A stretch of 64,000 nt of DNA. Origin: Mesorhabditis belari. Its lineage: Eukaryota > Nematoda > Chromadorea > Rhabditida > Rhabditidae. This document shows, in pieces, positions 22,119 through 34,100 of this stretch (the first letter of the stretch is position 1; every line of letters starts with the position of its first letter). The notes below the pieces were generated by a model. That model had not been told where the DNA came from. It saw nothing but the letters and a program-made list of their open reading frames with translations, and did not search any database. The position numbers and the translations under genes are program-made. The stretch covers positions 768,501 through 832,500 of the forward strand of contig CAUEEP010000725.1 in the NCBI GenBank assembly GCA_958450365.1. The letters are read 5' to 3'.

Positions 22119-25100
22119 GTCGTTCCCATTTGGCTCTTTCCAACGTCCGTAATCACAGTCAATTTTCCGTTTAACGGGATTTTGTTGAGAAAATCGAGGG
22201 CAATCGATTTAGAGCTGGTACCCGACTGAAAAATCGAGCACTTACAGTCTTGCACTAGAGTCTTGCACGTCTTTGCAAGCTATAAAACAGTCACTTACAT
22301 ATTGAATGATGAAAGCATAACTCTTCACTGATGGATCGTTTGAAGTTAGGTATTTCGGTGACATCACCAAGCCGATTTCACTGGTGAAAGCTGTTGCCCA
22401 TAATGAGTTGCCTGAAATGTTTTAAATTGACATTCAAATTTAGGCAGATACTTTGATTAGTGCAATAATGTTCAATCATTCCATTCTGAGTGCCTTCAAA
22501 TTTCAGCGTAACATATTGACCAAAGAGGAAATCTGGTGGATTTGCAGCCGAAGTGTCGCATTGAGTGGCGTTACTAAAATCATTTCTGAAATAAATCAGT
22601 GCACATCGGCGCGAAATAAGGCAAAAATGCGTTTTCTATCGGATTTTTCTGGGAGTACCTTTTTTAGATGCGGAAAATTGTGCTGATTCCGAATCTGAAG
22701 GAATTTTTCAAATCCCTCTGACAGAAATTTTTAAAATTTAGGTTTAGCGGTTTTTTTGGTCATTTTGTATGGGAAATTTTGTGGTACCCTGCAGTTTGGG
22801 GCTCGTAACTCGACAACGAACAGTATATAACAGTATATAACACTTATTGACAGAGGCTTGCGATCTTTATTTTTGTAAAGATATGTGAGCGCTGATTTCA
22901 TTTCTACCACCCTAATATTTGACTCTGACTTTTGCGCATTCTTTAACTTATCTGGGAAAATTCTCAACTCAAACCAGTTTCACCAAGAGGGTAAAAGAAT
23001 TTTCCTTTTGTAAATTACCGTAAATGCTGTATTAGAATGACAGAATGCAGAATGACGCCAGAATGCAGAATGACACTTCTAGCAGAATGACACATTAGAC
23101 CCTTCTTGTGGGGGTTCTATGAATAGATCTAGGCCTAAAACCTATTAACATTTTATTGGCAGTAAAATTTAAAAAGTTATTTTTGAAAAAATAGAAAAAT
23201 AATTTTTTCAAAGAAATTATAAGGGTCCCCATATTGATTTTTTTTTGGAAATTCAAAGGGATCACGAGTAAATAAATAATTTCCCTTTTAAACGGGTTTT
23301 TTATACCTTTTGGACAAAGGACCATTGTTTAAAATGGTTTTAAACAAATTCTAAATTTTCGATTTGTGTGGTCCCCCCTTACCTACTTTTTGGATCGACC
23401 GCTTTTGCGAAAATGCGTTTTCTATCGGATTTTTCTGGGAGTACCTTTTTTAGATGCGGAAAATTGTGCTGATTCCGAATCTGAAGGAATTTTTCAAATC
23501 CCTCTGACAGAAATTTTTAAAATTTAGGTTTAGCGGTTTTTTTAGTCATTTTGTATGGGAAATTTTGTGGTACCCTGCAGTCTGGGGCTCGTAACTCGAC
23601 AACGAGGGTCTAGAACAAAAAACGAAGGGATAAGTTTTATTCTAGAGACTCTTACGAACATTTTGATGCAAAAATCATCAAATTTGCTCAACTCTACAAA
23701 AAGTTATAACATTTTTTAAAAAAGAAATGAGAAAATCTAAAAAATTCTCTATTTCGCGAAACGCATTTCAGTGTGCAGATGTGCAGTGCCCAATTTCAAT
23801 ACAGTATTACAGGCTAAACATTGAATATCTTTTATCTAAATGCATTAAAAGAAATTAAAGGTAAAACCTTGTTATAGAAGTTTTGCAGTATTGTCAAAAC
23901 AAAAGATTTAATTACCCAAAAATTCTATCCTCATCTTTCGTCGATGCTCCATAAAACATTTGATAATTCAATTGTCCGTGCGGCTTAAAAGTCATTCCAA
24001 AATAACCACCAACAGCTCCAGAGGCTTGATAAATGACAATAGTTTGTGATTGATTGGAAACAATTGAGATATTATTCGAGACAGTAGCTCCAAAGCAAGT
24101 GTTTGGGTTTGATTTGATGATGATGTCGGGATCTAGAACAAAGGCAACAATAAAACGATAATTCTGATTCTGATTCTAGATTCTGATTGTTCAATAGAAT
24201 CTACTTTTCATAAACTATCGCTTACTTGTTGTGAAAAGTGCATGAAAACTCGTTGCTCCATCTAGTCTAACGATTCGAATTGTGATCAAATTTGAAGATA
24301 TCGTCATTGGACTAGTGTCAGCAAAACTGAAAAAATATTAGCATTTTAGTAGATAGAGGTTTTTAAGACTAAACTTTTGGCAATAGAAGCTCTCGTTTGA
24401 AATACTGAAAAGGATTTGAAGATATTGTCATCGAGAATGAACTCTTTTTTATGCAGAACTAAAATTAGAGGAAACCAAAGTTGCCTTACTGTTGTCTATG
24501 TTCATCTCTATCAGAAAAAACAAAGCTTATTAAGTGAAACAGTAGTACTTGTCAACCTCCTTGTTAAACCAGTCGAAAAACCCCCTTAACAGCGAATTAT
24601 TCCTGTCGCCATGGCGCAGCCAGGAGCGCGCTTATCTACGACCCACACGATCCGGGTTCGACCTCCCGTAGTGCCGCTCAATAATGACTTTTCTAATTTT
24701 TATTTTAAATAACACAACTATATTATATTTTAAGACTTTTGAAGGCCTAAAGACGGCTGAGAAAAAGCTCGTACAGACGGACGGACGGAAGGACAGACAC
24801 TACTCTTTTACAGTGACAAAAAAATCATGGGCGCACCCTTTTGTTAATGTAATTGTGGCCTAATTTGAATTCAAAGGTACCAAGTTTGATATAGAGAATT
24901 GAAGCTCTGAATCTTATAAGTGCAACCACGATATAGCAACAATATAGTGATAATTGACTTCTTGGGTTGATGAGTATGAAATTTTTCTGCTTGTTAAAAG
25001 CTTCATATACCATATTTTCTCTAATGTAGTAGTGTACCCAGAGCGTCGCCTTAATTGCTCGAAATCTCAAGAACCGCTTATCAGAACCTATCAATGTGGG

Positions 25101-28100
25101 GTCGGAAAATGTAGCTGACGATGAGATCTAGTGGGGATTTGAGGGTTGAGCTTCTGCAAAAGCTTGGAAACCGTAAAATAGTCACCAACTCGGCTCGCCG
25201 GGGTGCACTACTATTAGAGAAAACACGGTAATCCATTCTTTATATAGTCAAAAAGGTCTATCATTGGTCTATCACAAAATGGCTTTTGAGAGATTCTGAA
25301 AAGCTTTGTTTTGTGGATTTTACAAACGTCAAAGCGTTTGTACCTAAATGCAAACAGTTTAAAATTAAAAAGTGTAAATTGAGTGGCACTACGGGGGTCG
25401 AACCCGGGTGATATGAGCCGTAGCTCCCGACTGGGCCACGGCGACAACGAGTTCGATTCGTCGTTTGACGGTGACACAACTAAAATATATTCTTATCACC
25501 TGCCTAACGGCGGCACTAGCTAGGTATCGTTGTCGCCGTGGCCCAGTCGGGAGCTACGGCTCATATCACCCGGGTTCGACCCCCGTAGTGCCACTCAATT
25601 TACACTTTTATAATTTTAAATGGCACAACTATATTATATTTTGGGACTTTTTAAAAGATTTCAATTTTTTTGGCCTAAAGATGGCTGAGAAAAAGTCCGT
25701 ACAGATATACAGACAAACAGACAATGCTTTTTATATATTGGCTTTTTTGGCTCTGCCGCCCTTTACTAAAATAGCTGTAAAAACTTTTAGAAAAGAGATA
25801 TCTCAAAACGGTTTTTACCAATCGATCCGTCTTGAATTCAGCTTTAGGATGAGCTATAAAACGTCTAAATTGGACAATTAGAAATTGGAATTTAAGGTAC
25901 TTTCCCCAAAAAATCGGAAAGGACTTTTCCATCAACCCAATATCATAAATGTTACTTGTTCCATTTCAACGTTGTTCCCGTGATTAGCTCTCCATCGTAG
26001 ACGTTCACCGAATAGCCATGTGGATTGTCGAAAAAGTTTGCAATGATTGATCTAAAAAGATCTTTCTTCAAGTGTTCTCAAACAAAAAACGGTCGTTAGA
26101 TTTAAATTTTGTTTATCTGGGTAAGTTTTTTGTGGTTAAGTCGATTCAAATCAATCGTCATTCAACTCTTATTTCTATTTAAAGTCTATTTAAAGCTCAG
26201 GAATCTTAAAATTTGATTTTACATTAAGAAGAACTAGAAAAACAAATAATCTACTCACTTTTTGCAGCTCGTCGTGCTTATTTCATAGACGATCGCTTGA
26301 AAATTTTGTGTCAACATATCCCCATGAACATCCACGAATTCATCAACGCATAAATCTCTCTGGACAGTTGTTATCCTCACTGAAAAGTTTAAAATTCAAA
26401 TAGAGCCAAAAGAAATGTTTTAAACATTGAATTGAAGTAAGAAAAAGTGACATCCCAGCATTCACATCATCGGGTCTATTTGTTGGGAATTTGGCTAATG
26501 AATTAAAAACGATTTCGAGATTATCACTTGAATCAAAAAGTCTTTGATTTGCTCGAACATTTAAGACACTAAACTTTGATTTAATCATTAAAAAACACTT
26601 TCTCTCACGCATTCCAAGAATTTTGTACATTTAACGAATCTGCATTCAGGAGTTGAATGTTTGGATCGATTTGGAGGATAGTCGTGCGTTCGTTTTTACT
26701 AAATCACTTTGTTTTTGTCATTCCAGCTTTATTCTAATTGTAAGCAAAGCTTTTTTTAATGATTTACTTTAGTAAAACATAGATTTACTATAGAAACGAT
26801 AAATCCTGTCAGCATCAGCGTTTTTTTCTGGTTCGAAACACTCTTTTCCTACTCTTTTTGCTCTTTAGTTTACATTTTAAGAAGTTGTTTAAGTTGAAGA
26901 AGTTAAGCCAAAAAACAATAGCTTTATTTTTGATACCATAAATCATTTGTGTCAGCTCCGAGCCAAACTGATATTTTAGTTACTATTGTTATTATTGAAT
27001 GATTTGTCTATTCTTATGCATAAGAATAGACAAATCATTCAAATGTGTTCTCCCCTGTGCTTATCCCTTTTATTGCCGAGAAGGGGCTGTCCTTGGGATT
27101 GCCTAGGAGAACAAATGAGATTTGTGAGTGACCTAGACAAGTGAGACTCTCATTTGGAGTCCCCCCTTCCCCTTACACTCATTTGTAATCTATTCATCTT
27201 ATTGTATTACTGTAAATAACTCTTCCGGGTCTATACAACTGCAGTACAGGTCGGTCATTTCACAGGGACTCCCCTCTAATACGTTGGAGGAGTTGAGTTG
27301 GGTTGGTTTGGTTGTCGGGGTGTTAGAGATGGCGGGATATCAAAAGGGATCCACTCTCTTTAACTTAACCCAAATTCTAGTCCACATCCGTTTATACCTA
27401 GAAACGAATAAGTCACAACACAGCCGAGAGTCGAACCCGGGTTGTGTGGGCCGTAGACAAGCACGCTCCCGACTCTAGCAACTACTAGTGAGACTCAAAG
27501 CCTTCAACTAATTCTTAACCCAAATTCTAGTCCACATCCGTTTATACCTAGGAACGTATATTTGTAAAAAAAAACCATTAAAAAACTAGCTTGATAACCG
27601 TTGAAAAAACTGAATTTTTTGGCATTCAGTCTACAGTTCAAGGCCAACTATTCTCCAAAAATGTCTAGATATTTTTCCACCATAGCCAGCTAAGAGCCGA
27701 CTGCCTAAGAGTTGGAAGGTTAAGGGTTCAATACCGCTAGATTATTGGCACTTTTTTCCCATATATATTGGTTTTTTTCTTCTCTACATTTAGGGATTAG
27801 GGATTAGGGCGCTTGTGTATTGTTTGTACCATATTATTCGTGTGAATAACTGTTTACTGGTTCAAACTTTTTAAGCAAAATTAACTTACACAGTCCAACT
27901 GCACTGTGCCGGACTACAATAGGGAAAAGTCCCATTAAAGCCATAAGTGACATTCTTCGACTCTGGCGGTTTCAGAGTGATTTGTGGGTTTGAGCAGGAG
28001 CAATCTAAACTGATTATCGGATATTTGATACGTGCCCCGTCCCTTCTCTCATTGGCAATCTAACTTTAAGCTCAAATATCTTGGTGTTCCATTGTCCAAT

Positions 28101-31100
28101 TTAAATATTCTTTGCATCATAAGATGCGCCCAGTCTTTCTCTGTCGATTGGTATAAAAACTATGTCGATTGAACAGCTCAACACCAAGAAATTTGAGCTT
28201 AAAGTTAGATTGGATGCGCTAAGTCTTTCTCTATCGATTAGTATAAAACTATTTAAATGGAACGGGCCAATATCAAGAAATTTGCGTTCGAAGTTGGATT
28301 GCCAATGGCAAAAAGGGCGGGGCCATTGTGGGACCTTTTATACGCGCCCCGCCCCTTTTCCAATTGGCAATCTAACTTTAAGCTCAAATATCTTGGTGTT
28401 CCATTGTCCAATTTAAATATTCTTTGTATCATTAGATGCGCTAAGTCTTTCTCTATCGATTGGTACAAAAACTATATCAATTGAACAGCTCAACACCAAG
28501 AAATTTGAGCTTAAAGTTAGATTGCCAATGGCAAAATGGGCGGGGCCATTGTGGGACCTTTTATACGCGCCCCGCCTCTTTTCCCATTGGCAATCTAACT
28601 TTAAGCTCAAATTTCTTGATATTGGGCTGTTCAATTTAAATAGTTTTATACTAATCGATAGAGAAAGACTTAGCGCATCTAATGCTACCAAGAATACTTA
28701 AATTGGACCTTTTATACGCGCCCCGCCCCTTTTCCCATTAGCAATCCAACTTTGAACGCAAATACCTTGGTGTTCAATTGTCCAATTTAAATATTCTTTA
28801 TATCATTAGATGCGCCAAGTCTTTCTCTATCGATTGGTACAAAAACTATTTAAATTGAACGGCCCAACATCAAGAAATTTGAGTTCAAAGTTGGATTGCC
28901 AATGGCAAAAAGGGCGGGGCGCGTATAAAAGATCCCACAATCATCTAAAATTGGTCAAACTTTTGAAAACTTTCTTAACTCACCAACAGCTGTCACTGAT
29001 CCACTCATTTGCGTATACGATTCAATGCTGTCAGTTAAAAAGGAAAGTTTGAGTTCGTTTTGTGCTGCATAGACGAGAGACCATGGATAGTAGCCATCAA
29101 ATTTTAGAGGCTAAAAATTTACTTCATTCATTTTCAGATCCAAGACAGTGCAATGAATGACTGAAACTTTAAAAGCCAGCTGGGTTACGGTAGCTTTGCG
29201 CATCTTTTAGAAAACAATCGAAAAGAAGAGATCCCAGCCTTTTAAGCATTTTAATTTTGCATGAAGCTTTTCTAAAAGATAGGTAACGATACCGTAGTCT
29301 TTTTTTAGACGTTTAGCGATGATTTCTGAATTGAATGAATTTGATGAATTGAATGGGATCAAAAGCAAAAAGGACAAAAAAGAAAGATTACTTATAGAAA
29401 ACACTCGATACAAGATTTAAATGTTTAATCTTCACTGGGAGTTGTTTCTTTGTTGTTCTAGAGGTGTTCTCTAAAGCTACAGTAATCTCGTTAACTTTCT
29501 AAGTTTCATTCATTGACAGATACGGTTGATTGAAGTCTGTTTCCCGTAATTAATCGAGTAAAGTTGGAGAATTAAAATTTAAATCGATTAATCGTCGATT
29601 AATGCGGGATTAATGCGTTTTTTAATCGCACCTTAGCCTTAGCCAACTATTCAGCTAATTTAAATTAAGTTATTAAAGATCGTAGCAAAATCTAACGTTT
29701 AATTTTTATATTTTGTCTTATTTTGTTCTCGATTAAAGATTGAAGTCGATTCTTTTTCGCATAAATCACATTTAGCGAATAATGTCTGGTTGTTTTCCAT
29801 TGCCATACTAAAGACGGTAAACTAGGCTGTTTTGACATTTGCTTAAAATAATTGGAGATTGTTCTTTAATCAAAAGTATTGCGTAAATATTTTTCCTGTA
29901 TTTTTTGATTTTTGCTTAATAAAGAGAATGATTTCTATCGGTATATTCTAAAATTTCAATTAAATAAAATAAATTTGAAACGAAGCAGCTAATGAGATTT
30001 AGATACATTGCTCGGAAGCATACATTGCTCTGAAGCATACATTGCTCTGAAGCATACATTGTTCGGAAGCATACATTGCTCGGAAGCTTTACATTGCTCA
30101 GAAGCATACATTCCTCGGAAGCATACATTGCTTACATTAGATACATTGCTCAGAAGCAGCTAACGAAGAAAAAGAATCACTATTTTTTTGTAATGAAATG
30201 AAGCAAACGAAAAATAATGTTTTTCCGTTTTCATATATTCATTTTGCCTGTTTTCTTGACAGGATAACGATACTTTTTCTCGGGAGCGCGTTTTAGAAAA
30301 AGTATTAATCGCAAGGGAAAGACTCTGTGGCCATAGCCGAGTGGTTAGGAGTCTTGTGTCCTGTATAGAATGAGGTCACTAAACCATTTTCTAAAAGCAT
30401 CTATTTTTGAAAACTACCGTAATCATCATTCCAGTTTTCATTAGATCAGCCCAACTTTTGTATTATTCAATGAGAAATCACAAGGTGTCAGTCAACGATA
30501 TAAAAATTGGACTAACTGGATGCAAACTTGCAGCTAAATTCTTGTAAAGGTCATGGGCTCGATCCCAGCGGCTAGAAAATTTGGCTCTTTCTCCAAATGC
30601 ATGGGTTTTTCTCTGCAAAATCTTTAGGGCAGCCGTGCGTTAAGTTGTGTATTTGTTTGTGTCACCTAATTTATGTTGAATAAATGTATACTGTTGATCC
30701 TATTGAAGGCAAAAACTATTATCGTATTTTCTCTAATAGTAGTGCACCCTGAGCTAAATTGCTCGAAATCTCGAGAAGCGCTTAACAGAACCTATCGTTA
30801 TTTAGTTATGTAGCTATATACCGTATTCTCTTTAATAGTAGTGCATCTTAAGCCTTGCCTTAATTGCTCGAAATCTCGAGAAGCGCTTATCAGAACCTAT
30901 CGTTATTTAGTTATGTAGCTATATACCGTATTCTCTTTAATAGTAGTGCATCTTAAGCCTTGCCTTAATTGCTCGAAATCTCGAGAAGCGCTTATCAGAA
31001 CCTATAGATATGGGGTCGGAAAATGTAGCTGACGATGAGATCTAGTGGGGGATTTGAGTGTTGAGCTTCTGTGAAAACTTTAAAACCGTAAAATAGTCAT

Positions 31101-34100
31101 CATCTCGGCTCGCTTGCGTGCACTACTACCGCAAAACTTTCAGTACATGTACGTCAATTTTTCAAGTACCCTCTAGAGCGTACGTCTATTAGAGCATGTA
31201 CGTCGAAGAGAGCATCTTCTAATATACGTGCATGCTCTATTCGACGTACATGCTCCAATAGACGTACACTCTAGAGGGTACTCGAAAAATAGACGTATAT
31301 ATACGCATATTAGAAGTATTACGGTACTAGAGAAAATCCGGTAACTCCAAAACGCTAAACTTACATCAAACGCGGTGCCGGTCACCCACAGAATATCGCA
31401 ACATCTTTCCGTATACGTTGTCACTTGTAGCATCAATTGTGTATTCTTTGGCGCATTGTAAAAGTTCCAGGCACAATTTGAATTGTTCATATATCCATAT
31501 GAGTCATCTAATGCAGAGAGACTAACGGAGCTTCGTGTACTCATATCAAAGCTGCCCACATTGTTGCAAGAGTCAAATGAATACGTCTCTAAAAAGTTTC
31601 TTGTTTCAAAAGTTGAGATTTAGTTCAGTTTCAAGGTTTTTAAGGTTGATTGAAAGTTTCGGTTAACCTAAAGATACGATAATCTGACATTTCAATACTT
31701 ATTGACCAGTTTTAACACTAAATCGATTCACTATAGCAAAAAAATCCAAAGTTTCATAAAAGCATGATGCAGTAGCAAAGGTTAGCTTTAGAATTCGAAC
31801 AGGAATTTCGTCATTTACATTTAAATTTTACGTTCCACGTTTAGATTCAGAAATCCCAACCCTTTCAGCGTCTAATGGTACCAATTTGAGTCAATTCCGT
31901 TAAAAAATTTTATAAATCTATTTTGAAAAAAAGCATTTAGCAGTCTTTTTATTTGAAAAATTTAAAATTTGTTAATAAACAAGATAGAAAATGAAAAGAA
32001 TTGCAAATTTTAGTTGATTATTTACACTGAAATTACACTAGGCGTAAAGGTTGTATTACAGATTGGCTGACAGCGCACAAAATCGGCACTGTCGCTTGGC
32101 CCGCTTGCAGCCCAGACTTAAAACCGATTGAGAATGTGTGGGGGACACTCGTTCGAGATGTCTACAAGGGAAACAAGCAATATTCGAGCGTGAATGAACT
32201 CAAGAAAGCCATTCAAGTAGCCTGGAATCGGCTTCAGCCAACAGCGCTCCATGACCTTGTCTCTTCGATGCCGAGACGTCTTTTTGAAGTTGGACTAAAG
32301 CAAGGAGGAGCCACACATTATTAATTTATTTGGTTTGCGTTGTTATTTTTATTTCTGTTAACTTTTTCTTGATAAAATAAAAGCGCGTCTATAATTTTTT
32401 GACAGCTGATAAAACGTTTTTTGTACGATAAAGTACTTTGGATGAGTGAAATGACTTGAAATTTTGCATGGGTTGTTTTTTTACATTAAAGAAACTAAAA
32501 AATACTTTTCACTGGACTAGCACTTATATCCGGCTCTAAACTAGCAAAAAACAGGGGGCGTCGATAATTTTTTGACAGAGTGTAGTTCTAATTTCTTTTT
32601 CTGAAATCATTTTGAAAATTATTTGTAAGTAAAAATTTCAAACAATTTTACCATTATATCGTTCAACGATTAAATAGTAGTAATACTGCTGATCAGCGGT
32701 GAAATCGAACGATAAAGTGAGATCTTTTTTGAAGTAATATGCGAGTGGATCTTTTGAACCGCTGAAATTGAATTACTGATGAAAAATCTATTGGGTATAA
32801 TTGAATTACTGATGATAAACTATTTAAATTGTGCTATTCAAGGTACTTGTTGCATTACAGACACTAGAAGACACGTTTTAAACATTAAAGTTTCAAATTT
32901 TCCAATTGAGTTAAAAACTGTAGACAAATTCGCTGTAAATCAACTGTAGCCTACTTTATATAGTCTTTTAAAGTGTGTCAACTTACAAAAACTATCCTAA
33001 TTTTGTGTTTAATAGCGTACGTTAAGTTAAATGTCGTTTGATCCGTCTCATTTGCCTTGATGCCCGTGAAAAACATTGGTTGTGAAGAAGAAAAAGCGTA
33101 GATTGCCACTCGAATATTTGTACTGTCGGCAGTGGTGAATTTGATTTGGCAGCTCACATTCAGCGTTCCATAATTAATCGTTGGAGTGTTGATGAAAAAA
33201 TCTGAAAAACTTCTTGGATAGCTATGAAGAATCTGAATTTTTTTTGAATATTCAGGTATTCAGTATTTACGGCGACTTCTTTTTGGTAGATTAGCTCCCA
33301 AGCGCCAAGTTCAACCCTAATGCGTTACGTGTTATATAAAATATTGAAGCCCTTACTCTTGGCTACATTTTACTATTAAGAGTTTCCCGATTGAAGATCT
33401 ACAACTCATTTTACAAGCTCGTGAATGAGTACTAGTTGATGCCTCGCCGGCACGCTGCTATTTTTGGCGATTTTTGGCGATTTTTATTATAATAAATTGT
33501 TAGAAAAAGTTTTTCGATATTTATTTTATGTTAAAATATTATTTAGCACGATTTAATAACATTAAGAACTGTTTTTGACCAAAGCGTCTTACTGAAATTT
33601 GAGTTAAAGTCAAATTCCTTTCGTGGCGCAAGAAAAGAAGTGCAAATTGAGTATTTTTCGATGTTCAGTTCATATGTGCTCCTTATTATGTTAACTGATC
33701 TGATGCTATAAATTTGATGAAAACGATTTTTAGAAAAAATACCACAAATTTGACCGAAAGGAACTCTTTCTGATTGAAGAATTTTTTTATGAAGAAAATC
33801 GTTAAAAATGGCAGCAGGAGAAGAATCAATTAGTACTCATTGAAAGGCTTGTAAAATGAGTTGTATATCTTTAATCGGGAAACTTTTAATAGAAAAATGT
33901 AGCCAAGAGTAAGGGCTTCAATATTTTATATAACATTTAACGCATTAGGGTTAAACTTGGCGCTTGGGAACAAAAGTCTACCAAAAAGAGTTCCGTAAAT
34001 ACTGAACATCCTGTATAGAATGAGGTCACTAAACCATTTTCTAAAAGCATCTATTTTTGAAAACTACCATAATCACCATTCCAGTTTTCATTAGATCAGC